A stretch of 64,000 nt of DNA from Sutterella sp047777475 (GCA_047777475.1 JBKEET010000003.1:363524-427523); one strand, 5' to 3'. Positions 1 through 9,928 are shown, counted from the stretch's first letter. Numbers and translations are program-made. Notes: a model not told the origin generated them from the sequence alone.

Positions 1-885
1 CAGCACGCCCGCGTCGCCGACAATCGAGCGCCCGGGCTCGACCAGGAGCTCCGCGTCCGCAAAGCCCGCGTCGCGGAGCATCGCGCGCACCGGGACGACG
101 AGGTCGCGCGGGTGCGGCGGCGTGTCTTCGCTGCGGTAGCGGATGCCGAGGCCGCCGCCGATGTCGAGGTGCGAGAGCACAAGGCCCTTGTCGCGCAGGC
201 GGCTCATGGTGCCGATCAGCCTCTCGGCCGACTCGAGCAGCGGGCGCACGTCGGTGAGCTGGCTGCCGATGTGCGCGTCGATGCCGATCACCCGCAGGCC
301 CGGCATGTTCGCGGCGCGCAGGTAGAGCGCTTCGGCCCGTTCGATCGGGATGCCGAACTTGTTCGACTTGAGGCCCGTCGAGATGTAGGGGTGGGTCTTG
401 GCGTCGACGTCCGGGTTGCAGCGCAGCGACACCGGGGCGCGCAGCCCTTCCTTCATGGCGATTTCGTTGATGAGCTCGAGCTCGGGCTCGCTCTCGACGT
501 TGAAGCAGCGGATGCCGGCGCGCAGCGCGAAGCGGATCTCGCGCGGTGTCTTGCCGACGCCCGAATAGACGATCCTGTCGGCCGCAAAGCCCGCGCGCAG
601 CGCGCGGGCGATCTCGCCGCCGCTTACCGTGTCGGCGCCCGCGCCGAGCCGGGCGAGGACGCGCAGCACGCCGAGCGTCGAGTTGGCCTTGAGCGCGTAG
701 CAGACGAGGTGCGGCCCCTCCTTCATCGCTTCCTGGTAGGCAAGGAAATTGCGCTCGATGCGGGCGCGGGAATAAACGTAGGCGGTCGAACCCGCCTCAC
801 GGGCGATGCGCGAGAGCGGGACCTCCTCGCAGTAAAGCTCGTCGCCCCGGCGCTCGAAGCCGGGATGCTCTTCAAAATGCGTCAT
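1..885 (-). CDS. lysA: Diaminopimelate decarboxylase, C-terminus outside the window
   Basis: This enzyme makes L-lysine from meso-diaminopimelate, the last step of lysine synthesis, using PLP in the cytosol. The first 295 codons are present; the gene runs off the left edge. The start ATG (883-885) gives MTHFEEHPGF. The PLP lysine lies in CYALKANST (about K66). HIGSQ and GGGLGIRY, typical of fold-type III decarboxylases, follow. It lies 24 bp downstream of lptM on the same strand, a pairing common in proteobacteria. Family assignment is firm; only the C-terminal barrel domain cannot be checked. Confidence 0.95.
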   Translation of the reverse strand, partial: MTHFEEHPGFERRGDELYCEEVPLSRIAREAGSTAYVYSRARIERNFLAYQEAMKEGPHLVCYALKANSTLGVLRVLARLGAGADTVSGGEIARALRAGFAADRIVYSGVGKTPREIRFALRAGIRCFNVESEPELELINEIAMKEGLRAPVSLRCNPDVDAKTHPYISTGLKSNKFGIPIERAEALYLRAANMPGLRVIGIDAHIGSQLTDVRPLLESAERLIGTMSRLRDKGLVLSHLDIGGGLGIRYRSEDTPPHPRDLVVPVRAMLRDAGFADAELLVEPGRSIVGDAGVL

Positions 886-909
886 TTTCGCTTTGTTATG
901 CTAAATTCG

Positions 910-1041
910 TCAGATCCCCGAGGCCGCCGAAACGGGGGCCGAAGCGCGCTCCGGCATGTAAAGGTTGCCCTTGAGGCCGCAGCCCGAAAGGGCGATGCAC
1001 AGAGCGGCCGCAAGGCCGATGAGCGCGGTGGTTGCTTTCAT
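910..1041 (-). CDS. lptM: LPS-assembly lipoprotein LptM (YifL family), 43 aa
   Basis: This is a tiny outer-membrane lipoprotein. The reading frame gives MKATTALIGL, then a hydrophobic stretch and the lipobox LSGC, followed directly by GLKGNLYMP. The C-G-L-K-G-x-L-Y-x-P signature is diagnostic of the YifL/LptM family, which in E. coli assists maturation of the LPS translocon LptD. The gene has the usual family length and sits between cyaY (divergent, 12 bp away) and lysA (same strand), its classic place in proteobacteria. The role in LPS assembly is family knowledge. Confidence 0.9.
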   Translation of the reverse strand: MKATTALIGLAAALCIALSGCGLKGNLYMPERASAPVSAASGI

Positions 1042-1053
1042 TTAGGAATCCTC

Positions 1054-1362
1054 ATGAATACAGATACGGAATTTCTTTCTGCCGCCGAGGAGGCGCTGAA
1101 ATCGCTCGAGGGCTGGCTCGACGGGCACTGCCCGGATGCGGACTGGACCCGCAGCGGCAATGTGCTCACCATTGAGCTCGACAGCGGCGAGCAGGTCGTC
1201 GTCAATCTGCAGACGCCGCTGCACGAGATCTGGAGCGCGTCGCGCAAGGGCGGCTACCATTTCTCACAGCAGCCCGACGGCAGCTGGCGGGACGGCAGCG
1301 GCAGGACGCTGCGCGAGAGCGTCGCGGCCGCACTCGCCGCGCTCGGCGCGGACGTGCAGTAG
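1054..1362 (+). CDS. cyaY: Iron donor protein CyaY (bacterial frataxin)
   Basis: CyaY is a small acidic iron-binding protein that tunes Fe-S cluster assembly through the cysteine desulfurase IscS. The 102-residue product has the family length. It shows the acidic first helix (TDTEFLSAAEEALKSLEGWL), the central strand with DSGEQVVVNLQTPLHEIW, and the signature GGYHF near residue 68. The ATG at 1054 is chosen because upstream sequence in the same frame is antisense to lptM and lysA. It is divergent from lptM-lysA, the typical betaproteobacterial arrangement, and is followed by a strong terminator. Confidence 0.95.
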   Translation: MNTDTEFLSAAEEALKSLEGWLDGHCPDADWTRSGNVLTIELDSGEQVVVNLQTPLHEIWSASRKGGYHFSQQPDGSWRDGSGRTLRESVAAALAALGADVQ

Positions 1363-1413
1363 TGTACCGATTCTACCCGAGGGCGGGCATAGGGCCGCTC
1401 CCGTAGAAACAAT

Positions 1414-1453
1414 GAGCCTGCAGAAACTTAGGCGTTCCTGCAGGCTCTTTTTT
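1414..1453 (+). terminator. Rho-independent terminator after cyaY
   Basis: A perfect 10-bp inverted repeat (GAGCCTGCAG at 1414-1423 and CTGCAGGCTC at 1438-1447) is followed by six T residues. It lies between the convergent genes cyaY and the PBP1A gene; the T-run is on the cyaY strand. Confidence 0.85.
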
Positions 1454-1472
1454 CGTCGGAAGCGCGGCTTCG

Positions 1473-3848
1473 TCAGAAGATCTGGTCGCGCACGAGCTCC
1501 GAGGCGGAGTCCGCGCCCGTGCCGGCCGTGCTGTTGTCGAGCGCGTTGACGGGGCCGTCCTTGACAGGGTCGCGGTAGAAGACCTCGCCGCCCGACATGA
1601 CCACGCTCGAGGGCATGGGGCGCTTCACTTCGGGGACGCCCTTGACGGCCGACTTCATGTAGTCGATCCAGATCGGCAGCGAGAGGCCGCCGCCCGTCTC
1701 GCGCGAGCCGAGCGGCTTCGGGGTGTCGTAGCCCATCCAGGTCACGGCCACTTCGTCGCCGGCCCAGCCGCAGAACCACGCGTCGTGCGCGTTGTTGGTC
1801 GTGCCGGTCTTGCCGCCGATGTCGCTGCGCTTGAGCTCGCGCGTGGCGCGCGCCGCGGTGCCGCGCACGGCCACGCCGTGCAGCAGCGACTGCATGATGT
1901 AGGCGTTGCGGTCCGTGATGGCGCGGATCGCCTCGTCGCCCGCGGAGCGGTTGGTGGAGCGCATCAGCGTGCGCCCGTCGACGTCGGTGACGCGCTCGAT
2001 GAGGTAGGGCGTCACGCGGTAGCCGCCGTTGGCAAAGACGGTGTAGCCGCCGAGCATCTGCCAGGGCGTCACGCTGCCCGCGCCGAGCGCCATCGGCAGC
2101 ACCGCCGGGTGCTTGTCGGCGGAGAAGCCGAACTTCGTGATGTACTCCTGCGCGTACTTGGGCGTGATCGCCTGCAGGATGCGGATCGAAATGAGGTTCT
2201 TCGACTTCTCGAGGCCGCGGCGCAGCGTCATCGGGCCGTCAAAGCGGCCTTCGTAGTTGCGCGGCTCCCAGAGCTTGTTGCCCGTGAGGCGCGGGTCGAT
2301 CGAAATCGGCGCGTCGTTGATGATCGTCGTCGTGGTGAAGCCCTTGTCAAGCGCGGCCGAATAGATGAAGGGCTTGAACGAGGAACCCGGCTGGCGCCAC
2401 GCCTGCGTGACGTGGTTGAACATGTTGAGGTTGAAGTCGAAGCCGCCCACCATCGCGTAGACGGCGCCCGTGTTGTAGTTGCCCGCCACGAAGGCGGCCT
2501 CGACGCGGGGCACCTGCGCGAGCGTCCAGCCCTTGCCGCCCTGGGAGCGCGTGACGCGGATGATCGAGCCGGGGCGCAGCCGGTCGCTTTCCTTGACGCG
2601 GGAGTTCTTGCCGAGGTAGCGGCGCCCGAACTTCAGGCTCTGCGCGTCGAGCTCCACGGTTTCGTTGGCGGAAAGGGCCGCGGTGATCTTCGAGGTGCTC
2701 GCCTCGAGCACCACCGCGGGCACCATGAAGGGCGAGCTCGCGGTCTTCGAGAGAGCGGCCTTGATCGCCTTGGGGCGGTTCGCCTCGTCGCCGAGGTCGA
2801 CGTGGCCTTCGGGGCCGCGGTAGCCGTAGCGGCGGTCGTAGGCGATCAGGTGGCGGCGCACGGCGTCCACGGCCGCCTTCTGCTTGTCCATGCGGATCGT
2901 CGTGTAGACGTTGATGCCGCGCGTGTAGGTCTCGTCCTTGAAGATGTCGTAGACGAGCATGCGGGCGACCTCGGCGGCGTATTTCGCCGAGGCGGTGTCG
3001 TCGTTCTTCGCGAGCGCCTCGGCGGCCGTCGCCACGCGCCTCGTCTGCATGGGCTGCGCCTTCTCCGTCGTGTAGGTGAGCTCGTCGATGAAGCCGAGGT
3101 CGTACATGCGGCGCAGCACGTAGTTCTTGCGCATCGTCGCGCGCGTCGGGTTGACGATCGGGTTGTAGGCCGAGGGCGCCACGGGCAGGCCGGCGAGCGT
3201 CGCCGCCTCGCCGACCGAAATCTGGTCGAGCGTGCGCCCGAAGTAGGTGCGCGCCGCGCTCTGGAAGCCGTAGGCGTGCTGGCCGAGGTAGATCTGGTTG
3301 ATGTAGATCTCGAGGATCTCGTCCTTCGTGAGCGTCTGCTCGATCTTGAAGGACATGGCGATCTCGTAGAGCTTGCGGATGTAGGTGCGCTCCGAGGAGA
3401 GGAAGAAGTTGCGCGCCACCTGCTGCGTGATCGTCGAGCCGCCCTGGCTGCGGCGGCCGGTCACGAAGTTCGCGATCGCGGCGCGGACGATGCCCGAGAT
3501 CTCAATGCCGGGATGCTCGTAGAAGCCGGCGTCCTCGGCGGCGAGAATTGCCTTCTTCACATGGTCGGGAACGTCCTTGAGGTGCACGAAGTCGCGCCTT
3601 TCCTGGCCGAACTCGCCGATGAGCTGCCCGTCGGCGCTCCAAATGCGCAGCGGCACCTGCGGGCGGTAGTCGACGAGGTTGTCGATCGGAGGAAGCTGGC
3701 GGTAGATGAAGGCGAAGATGAACACGGCGAGCAGCGCCCCCGAGGCGATGCCCGCGGCGGTGATGCCGAAAAACCACTTCAAAAAGGTCACCGTGCCCGA
3801 GCCTTTCCTGCGGCCGGACGCCGGTCTGCTTGTCTTTCTTGGAGTCAC
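1473..3848 (-). CDS. mrcA: Penicillin-binding protein 1A (glycosyltransferase/transpeptidase)
   Basis: This bifunctional inner-membrane enzyme polymerises lipid II into glycan strands and cross-links the peptides. In order: a short cytoplasmic N-terminus, one membrane segment (about 22-48), a GT51 domain with catalytic Glu in AAEDAGFYEHPG (about E105) and QGGSTITQQ (about 135-143), then a transpeptidase domain with the active-site Ser in PGSSFKP (about 490) and KTGTT (about 678). The GTG at 3848 (791 aa) is chosen because it puts the membrane anchor near the N-terminus; the frame stays open up to 3998, so the start is not certain. Also called ponA in this group. Confidence 0.93.
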   Translation of the reverse strand: MTPRKTSRPASGRRKGSGTVTFLKWFFGITAAGIASGALLAVFIFAFIYRQLPPIDNLVDYRPQVPLRIWSADGQLIGEFGQERRDFVHLKDVPDHVKKAILAAEDAGFYEHPGIEISGIVRAAIANFVTGRRSQGGSTITQQVARNFFLSSERTYIRKLYEIAMSFKIEQTLTKDEILEIYINQIYLGQHAYGFQSAARTYFGRTLDQISVGEAATLAGLPVAPSAYNPIVNPTRATMRKNYVLRRMYDLGFIDELTYTTEKAQPMQTRRVATAAEALAKNDDTASAKYAAEVARMLVYDIFKDETYTRGINVYTTIRMDKQKAAVDAVRRHLIAYDRRYGYRGPEGHVDLGDEANRPKAIKAALSKTASSPFMVPAVVLEASTSKITAALSANETVELDAQSLKFGRRYLGKNSRVKESDRLRPGSIIRVTRSQGGKGWTLAQVPRVEAAFVAGNYNTGAVYAMVGGFDFNLNMFNHVTQAWRQPGSSFKPFIYSAALDKGFTTTTIINDAPISIDPRLTGNKLWEPRNYEGRFDGPMTLRRGLEKSKNLISIRILQAITPKYAQEYITKFGFSADKHPAVLPMALGAGSVTPWQMLGGYTVFANGGYRVTPYLIERVTDVDGRTLMRSTNRSAGDEAIRAITDRNAYIMQSLLHGVAVRGTAARATRELKRSDIGGKTGTTNNAHDAWFCGWAGDEVAVTWMGYDTPKPLGSRETGGGLSLPIWIDYMKSAVKGVPEVKRPMPSSVVMSGGEVFYRDPVKDGPVNALDNSTAGTGADSASELVRDQIF

Positions 3849-4178
3849 GTGAGTAAGTCGGAGCGAAAACGGCCGGCGGCGCAGGGAAATGCCCGCCGGC
3901 CACGGAGCGGGCGCGCTCTGCTGCAAGCGGCGCGCCGGAAAAGTTGTGCTGATTTTAGTCGAGATGGCAGGCTTATGTCGTTTCCGGGGGCTTGCCAATT
4001 GCGAGAATTTGCTTCACAGCCGGAAAAGATTTTTTGCATTTTCGGTAATTTCAGGCACTGCACCCTGAGTGCCGTTTGTTAACCTCTTCCTTAAAAAGGA
4101 TTAAAAAAAGGCTCCGCTCGCCGCAAACGCGCGCGGGGCCTGAGGTAAAATCGGTTTTCTGTAAAAGCGAAACAAAAA
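3849..4178. promoter_or_regulatory. Divergent intergenic region between the PBP1A gene and the thioesterase gene
   Basis: This 330-bp spacer is AT-rich in its middle part (about 3950-4120), unlike the genes around it. A -10-like TAAAAT at 4146-4151 lies about 30 bp before the thioesterase start; no good -35 is seen at the right distance. No small gene was recognised. The left part may include an N-terminal extension of PBP1A, since that frame stays open to 3998. Confidence 0.4.
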
Positions 4179-4655
4179 ATGTCGGAAGCGGTTTTCACGC
4201 TCAGCATCGAGGTCGGGAAAGAGTCGATTGACCGGATGGAGCACGTCAACAACATCGAGTACCTGAAGTGGATGGAAAAAGCCGCCATCGCTCACGCGGA
4301 GGCTCACGGCTGGGATTTCCAGCCGCTCAAGGACCGCAACCTCGGCTGGGTGGCCAGAGAGCACTGGATCGAGTACCTGAAGCCCGCCTTTCTGGGCGAC
4401 AAGCTTCTCGTGCACACCTGGGTGCAGAGCGCCAAGCACTTTTCCACGCTGCGCCGCTATGCGGTGATGCGCGGCACGGAGCTTCTCGCCGTCGGCGCGA
4501 CCGAGTGGGTGATGGTGGATTTCGCCACGCGCCGTCCGGCGCGGATCCCCGCCGAGCTCGAAAGGGACTTTACGTTCCTTCCCGCCGATGCTCCCGAGCT
4601 CAAGGCTCTCGGCATCAACCGCATGGTTCGCTTCGCAGCGAGCCCCGGGCTCTGA
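4179..4655 (+). CDS. Acyl-CoA thioesterase, hotdog fold (YbgC/4HBT-like)
   Basis: A single-domain hotdog protein of 158 residues, expected to hydrolyse acyl-CoA thioesters in the cytosol. The N-terminal motif DRMEHVNNIEYLKWMEKA (about 18-35) matches the 4-hydroxybenzoyl-CoA thioesterase family, where the Asp/Glu and HVNN stretch form the active-site helix. The later WVAREHWIEYLKPA matches the second conserved strand. The start ATG gives MSEAVFTLS. The gene stops 19 bp before mlaF and is on the same strand, so it may be transcribed with the Mla operon. The natural substrate cannot be told from the sequence. Confidence 0.8.
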   Translation: MSEAVFTLSIEVGKESIDRMEHVNNIEYLKWMEKAAIAHAEAHGWDFQPLKDRNLGWVAREHWIEYLKPAFLGDKLLVHTWVQSAKHFSTLRRYAVMRGTELLAVGATEWVMVDFATRRPARIPAELERDFTFLPADAPELKALGINRMVRFAASPGL

Positions 4656-4674
4656 ACTTTTTATTGATGACACT

Positions 4675-5481
4675 ATGAACGACACAGTCACTATCGATCG
4701 GCTCACGTTCGGCTACAACGCGAAGCGGCGCATCCTCGACGATGTGTCGATGCGCTTCGGCGCCGGGCAGGTGGTGGCCATCATGGGCGGCTCGGGCATG
4801 GGCAAGACCACGCTCCTGAAGCTCATCGGCGGCCTGCTCACGCCCCAGGCGGGCAGCGTGACCATCGGCGGCGAGAAAATCGACACGAACGACATCAAGG
4901 CGCTTTACCGCATCCGCCGGCGCATGGGCATGCTCTTCCAGTTCGGTGCGCTTTTCACCGACCTGTCGGTTTTCGAGAACGTCGCCTTCCCGATGCGCGA
5001 GCAGACCAACCTCGACGACGAGATGATCCGCGACCTCGTGCTCATGAAGCTCAATGCCGTGGGCCTGCGGGGCGCCGCCCCGCTCATGCCTTCCGAGATT
5101 TCGGGCGGCATGGCCCGGCGCGTGGCGCTTGCGCGCGCCATCGCGCTCGACCCGATGCTCGTCATGTACGACGAGCCTTTCGCGGGCCTCGATCCGATTT
5201 CGATGGGCGTCACCGCGCGCCTCATCCGCAACCTCAACGACGCGCTCGGCGCGACCTCGATCATCGTCACGCACGACGTGGCCGAGACGTTCGACATCGC
5301 CGACTACGTCTACATGATCAACGCCGGCCGCATCGCCGCGCAGGGCACGCCTGACGAGATGCGCCGCTCCAAGGAGCCGTTCGTCGTGCAGTTCATCAAC
5401 GGCCTGCCCGACGGGCCCGTGGGCTTCCACTATCCCGCGCCGCCGGCCGAGGAACAATTCGGGAGGGGCGCAGACCAATGA
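4675..5481 (+). CDS. mlaF: Phospholipid ABC transporter ATP-binding protein MlaF
   Basis: MlaF is the ATPase of the MlaFEDB inner-membrane complex that moves phospholipids between the inner membrane and periplasmic MlaC. The 268-residue product has Walker A GGSGMGKTTL (about 38-47), the MlaF-type signature SGGMARRVALARA, Walker B LVMYDEPFAGLDP and the switch His in THDVAETF. The ATG at 4675 gives MNDTVTIDRL; an in-frame upstream extension is not conserved-looking. Its stop overlaps the mlaE start by 4 bp, implying coupled translation. First gene of mlaFEDACB. Confidence 0.95.
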   Translation: MNDTVTIDRLTFGYNAKRRILDDVSMRFGAGQVVAIMGGSGMGKTTLLKLIGGLLTPQAGSVTIGGEKIDTNDIKALYRIRRRMGMLFQFGALFTDLSVFENVAFPMREQTNLDDEMIRDLVLMKLNAVGLRGAAPLMPSEISGGMARRVALARAIALDPMLVMYDEPFAGLDPISMGVTARLIRNLNDALGATSIIVTHDVAETFDIADYVYMINAGRIAAQGTPDEMRRSKEPFVVQFINGLPDGPVGFHYPAPPAEEQFGRGADQ

Positions 5482-6254
5482 ACGATTTCATTACTTCGAT
5501 CGGCCTGCTGATCGTGAGGATCTTCAGGCGCATCGGCCGCTTCGGCATCTTTTCCTGGCGGCTGCTCACGCACCTGCGCGGAGCGGGCTTCAGGAGCACG
5601 GTCGAGCAGATCCATTTCATCGGCAATTACTCGCTCGTCATCATTACGGTCTCGGGCCTCTTCGTCGGCTTCGTGCTCGGCCTGCAGGGCTATTACATCC
5701 TCGTTGACTACGGCAGCGAGGAAGCCCTCGGCACGCTCGTCGCGCTCTCGCTGATCCGCGAGCTCGGCCCCGTGGTCACGGCGCTGCTCTTCGCCGGCCG
5801 CGCCGGCACGGCGCTCACCGCCGAGATCGGCCTCATGAAGGCGGGCGAGCAGCTCGCCGCCATGGAGATGATGGGCGTTGACCCGGTGCGCCGCGTGCTC
5901 GCGCCGCGCTTCATCGCGGGCTTCATTTCGATGCCGATCCTCGCGCTCATTTTCTCGGCGGTCGGCATCCTCGGCGGCTGGTTCGTCGGCGTGGAGATGA
6001 TCGGCTCGGACAGCGGCGCTTTCTGGGCCCAGATGCAGAGCTCGGTCGACGTCTTCGACGACCTGCTCAACAGCGTCATCAAGAGCCTTGTGTTCGGCGT
6101 GGCCGTTTCCCTGGTCGCCCTGTTCCACGGCTACTGCGCCCGGCCCACGCCGGAAGGCGTGTCGCGGGCCACGACGGGCACGGTGGTGATGTCGTCGCTG
6201 CTGATTCTTGCGCTTGACGTCATCATGACGGCTTGGATGTTTACAACGTTTTAA
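5478..6254 (+). CDS. mlaE: Phospholipid ABC transporter permease MlaE
   Basis: MlaE is the membrane permease of the Mla lipid transporter. The 258-residue protein starts MNDFITSIGL and carries an N-terminal amphipathic helix plus several long hydrophobic segments. The conserved permease stretch LIRELGPVVTALLFAGRAG and the following ALTAEIGLMKAGEQLAAMEMMG are hallmarks of the MlaE/TTG2B family. It overlaps mlaF by 4 bp and is followed 17 bp later by mlaD, in the normal operon order. Confidence 0.95.
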   Translation: MNDFITSIGLLIVRIFRRIGRFGIFSWRLLTHLRGAGFRSTVEQIHFIGNYSLVIITVSGLFVGFVLGLQGYYILVDYGSEEALGTLVALSLIRELGPVVTALLFAGRAGTALTAEIGLMKAGEQLAAMEMMGVDPVRRVLAPRFIAGFISMPILALIFSAVGILGGWFVGVEMIGSDSGAFWAQMQSSVDVFDDLLNSVIKSLVFGVAVSLVALFHGYCARPTPEGVSRATTGTVVMSSLLILALDVIMTAWMFTTF

Positions 6255-6271
6255 CGGTTAAGGGTGTCACG

Positions 6272-6751
6272 ATGGACAAAAGACGTTCCCTGGAATTTTT
6301 TGTGGGCATCTTCGTGGTGCTCGGCTTTCTCGCGGCGCTGTTCATGTCGCTGCAGGCTGCCAACCTCGGCAGTTTCTCCTTCGGCCACAAAACCTATATG
6401 GTGAGTGCCGAATTCAATGACATCGGCGGCCTCAAGCCGCGCGCGGCCGTGAAGTCCGCGGGCGTGGTCGTCGGCCGCGTCAAGACGATCAACTTCGATA
6501 CCGAGACGTTCCAGGCCAAGGTGACCATGGAACTCGATGCGGCCTATCCGTTCCCGGCCGACAGCTCGGCTAAGATTCTTACGTCGGGCCTGCTCGGCGA
6601 TCAGTTCATCGGCCTTGAGGCCGGCGCCGACGACAAGAATCTCCAGGACGGCTCCGTGATTCACCGCACGCAGAGCGCGGTCGTCCTTGAGACGCTCATC
6701 AGCAAGTTCCTTTACAGCACGGCTGAAAAGTCCGGGCAGAAAGAAGAATAG
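6272..6751 (+). CDS. mlaD: Phospholipid-binding MCE protein MlaD
   Basis: MlaD forms the periplasmic hexameric lipid-channel ring of the MlaFEDB complex. The 159-residue protein has one N-terminal membrane anchor (about 8-26, FFVGIFVVLGFLAALFMSL) followed by a single MCE domain (about 38-118), with GGLKPRAAVKSAGVVVGRV as the recognisable core. The ATG at 6272 is preferred over an in-frame ATG at 6233 inside the mlaE end, because the shorter form starts just before the anchor. It lies between mlaE and mlaA. Confidence 0.94.
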   Translation: MDKRRSLEFFVGIFVVLGFLAALFMSLQAANLGSFSFGHKTYMVSAEFNDIGGLKPRAAVKSAGVVVGRVKTINFDTETFQAKVTMELDAAYPFPADSSAKILTSGLLGDQFIGLEAGADDKNLQDGSVIHRTQSAVVLETLISKFLYSTAEKSGQKEE

Positions 6752-6807
6752 AAATGCGTTCCCGCCGCTCGAGCACGGCCGGCGGGACGGCGATGAAAGG
6801 TCGAAAT

Positions 6808-7593
6808 ATGAAAGCAAAAGCCAAAGTTCTGAGCCTTGCCCTCTCTGCGGCGCTGCTGGCAGGCTGCGCCCAGGTGCCGCCGGATGCGGGACAGAATCCC
6901 GAAGATCCTTGGGAGACTTTCAACCGCAACATGTGGGCCTTCAACCAGGGCCTTGATGTTGTCGTCAAGCCCGTGACGGAAGGCTACCGCTTCATCGTTC
7001 CGAAGCCTGCCCGCGAAGGCGTCTCGAACTTCTTCGACAACCTGCTCGAGCCCGGCAATGCGGTCAACAACCTTCTCCAGGGCAAGGTGAGCGGCACGCT
7101 CACCTCGGTGTTCCGCTTCCTGCTCAACAGCACGATCGGCGTCGCCGGCATCTTTGACGTCGCCACCTGGGTCGGCATGGAGCGCCAGCCCGAGGACTTC
7201 GGCCAGACGCTCGGCGTCTGGGGCGTCGGCCCGGGACCCTACCTGGTGCTGCCGGTGCTCGGCCCGAGCAGCCCGCGCGACATCTGGCGCTGGCCGGTGC
7301 AGGCGGCGCTCAACCCGATGACCTACATCCTGTGGGACGAAGAGTGGTACTGGGAAACGGGCTACCTGGTGGTCGACGGGCTTGACACGCGCTCGCGCAT
7401 GATGGACGACGGCCTCGACGACATGCTCGAGAACACGCTTGATTCCTACACGGCCGTGCGCACCGCTTACCGCCAGATGCGCCGCAACCAGGTGAGCGAC
7501 GGGCAGCAGACGGGCGAGGAGCAGCTCAAGGAGCTCACGCCGCTTGATTTCGGCGACGACGAAGAGGCCCCCAAGGAGACTGATAAAAAATGA
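6808..7593 (+). CDS. mlaA: Outer-membrane lipoprotein MlaA (VacJ)
   Basis: MlaA sits in the outer membrane and removes phospholipids from the outer leaflet, passing them to MlaC. The 261-residue product has a lipoprotein signal peptide with lipobox LLAGC (Cys20), then the family motifs EDPWETFNRNMWAFNQGLD and later FGQTLGVWGVGPGPYLVLP. The ATG at 6808 is chosen for the AAAGGTCG ribosome-binding site just upstream and the correct signal peptide; upstream in-frame ATGs at 6754 and 6793 would add a basic tail. Placement inside the mla operon is typical of betaproteobacteria, unlike E. coli where mlaA is separate. Confidence 0.94.
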   Translation: MKAKAKVLSLALSAALLAGCAQVPPDAGQNPEDPWETFNRNMWAFNQGLDVVVKPVTEGYRFIVPKPAREGVSNFFDNLLEPGNAVNNLLQGKVSGTLTSVFRFLLNSTIGVAGIFDVATWVGMERQPEDFGQTLGVWGVGPGPYLVLPVLGPSSPRDIWRWPVQAALNPMTYILWDEEWYWETGYLVVDGLDTRSRMMDDGLDDMLENTLDSYTAVRTAYRQMRRNQVSDGQQTGEEQLKELTPLDFGDDEEAPKETDKK

Positions 7594-8231
7594 TGCAGAG
7601 AAGAACGATTCTTAAGGCCGCCGCCTTTGCCGCGGCGCTCGTTTCGGTGCCCGCGCTTGCCGCGGGCGAGGATCCTTACGACTGGGTCGTGAAGATCAGC
7701 AACAACATCCTCGACGACATCCGCGCCGACGACAAGCTGCACTCGGGCGACATGAACGCCCTGCAGGCGCTCGTCGACCGCAAGATCATGCCGTACGTCG
7801 ACTTCACGATGATGACGCGCATGACCGTCGGGCCGAAGTGGCGCAAGGCCACGCCCGAGCAGCGCGAGCGGCTCAAGGCGGGCTTTGAGAAGCTGCTGAT
7901 CCGCGTCTATGCGGGCGCCCTCAAGAACGTCAAGGACCACCGCTGCGAGCTGCGGCCGCTGCGCACCCGCAAGGTGGCCGACGAGATGGTGATCCGCACG
8001 CTCCTCAAGTCGAGCGGCGCCGAGGACATCGGCCTTGACTACCGCATCTACAAGAACCGCGACGGCGAGTGGAAGATCGTCGACGTCAACGTCGAAGGCA
8101 TCTGGATGGTGGAGAACTACCGCACGCAGTTCGCCTCGACGCTCAATCAGGACGGCGTTCCGGGCCTGATCCGCCTGCTCGAGGAAAAGGGCGAGGAGCT
8201 TGCCGAGAAGAACAAGGCCAAGTCCTCCTAA
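7590..8231 (+). CDS. mlaC: Periplasmic phospholipid carrier MlaC, twin-arginine-like signal
   Basis: MlaC shuttles phospholipids across the periplasm between MlaA and MlaD. The 213-residue product shows the family pattern IMPYVDFTMMTRMTVG and PGLIRLLEEKGEEL. Its start overlaps the mlaA stop by 4 bp. The signal peptide begins MMQRRTILKAAAFAAAL and ends near ALAAG. RR-T-I-L-K closely fits the twin-arginine consensus, so export may be by Tat, whose genes lie 8 kb downstream; classic E. coli MlaC uses Sec. Function is firm; the export route is inferred. Confidence 0.93.
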   Translation: MMQRRTILKAAAFAAALVSVPALAAGEDPYDWVVKISNNILDDIRADDKLHSGDMNALQALVDRKIMPYVDFTMMTRMTVGPKWRKATPEQRERLKAGFEKLLIRVYAGALKNVKDHRCELRPLRTRKVADEMVIRTLLKSSGAEDIGLDYRIYKNRDGEWKIVDVNVEGIWMVENYRTQFASTLNQDGVPGLIRLLEEKGEELAEKNKAKSS

Positions 8232-8246
8232 CGACGGGAGCGCGCC

Positions 8247-8501
8247 ATGAAGATCACGCAAGAGAGCATTACGTTTGAAAACGCCATGTCGGTGAAGAAA
8301 GAACTCGACGCGGCCCTCGGGGCCGGCGACTTCGCGATCGACATGAGCGCCGTGAAGCGCATCGACAGCACGCTCGTTTCGCTCATGCTGCACGCCAAGC
8401 GCCGCGCCGCCGCGGCCGGGAAAGAGCTCGCCGTCACCGGCGTGCCCGCCGGCCTCGGCGAGCTCGTGAAGCTCTACGGCCTCGAGAAAATCCTCCCCTG
8501 A
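8247..8501 (+). CDS. mlaB: STAS-domain protein MlaB
   Basis: MlaB is the small cytosolic STAS-domain partner that binds MlaF and is needed for stability and activity of the lipid transporter. The 84-residue product is a bare STAS domain; the central IDMSAVKRIDSTLVSLMLHAKRRAA contains the conserved Asp-Ser pair at the start of the STAS helix. It starts 15 bp after mlaC and closes the mla operon. A 177-bp gap follows before murA. Confidence 0.88.
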   Translation: MKITQESITFENAMSVKKELDAALGAGDFAIDMSAVKRIDSTLVSLMLHAKRRAAAAGKELAVTGVPAGLGELVKLYGLEKILP

Positions 8502-8594
8502 CAAGGGCAGCGCTCAGGAAAAACGGGCCCCGCGGCCCGGCAGAGCCCCCGCATCGGGCCGCCTCCGGCGGTTCGGCGGGGGCGCACTTTTAGG

Positions 8595-8600
8595 TACAAT
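8595..8600 (+). promoter_or_regulatory. Candidate -10 element for murA and the his operon
   Basis: TACAAT at 8595-8600 lies about 79 bp before the murA start in the only non-coding gap (8502-8678) between mlaB and murA. A poor -35 match, TTCGGC at 8572-8577, is spaced 17 bp from it. The leader after it is very GC-rich with short self-complementary runs. No gene was seen in this gap; bolA, often found here in relatives, is absent. Confidence 0.4.
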
Positions 8601-8678
8601 GACGCACGCCCGGCGCCCGGGCGCGCGCGCACTGCGCGCGTCAGCCGCGCGCCGCGAAGAAAAACCAATTCAGACGCT

Positions 8679-9928
<1,250 letters not shown>

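Noticed and set aside
112..1053. Long open frame upstream of and in frame with cyaY
   Set aside because: This part is antisense to lysA and lptM; only the last 102 codons are the CyaY protein.
1785..4082. A 765-residue open frame opposite the PBP1A gene
   Set aside because: Same cause; the minus-strand frame has all the PBP1A motifs.
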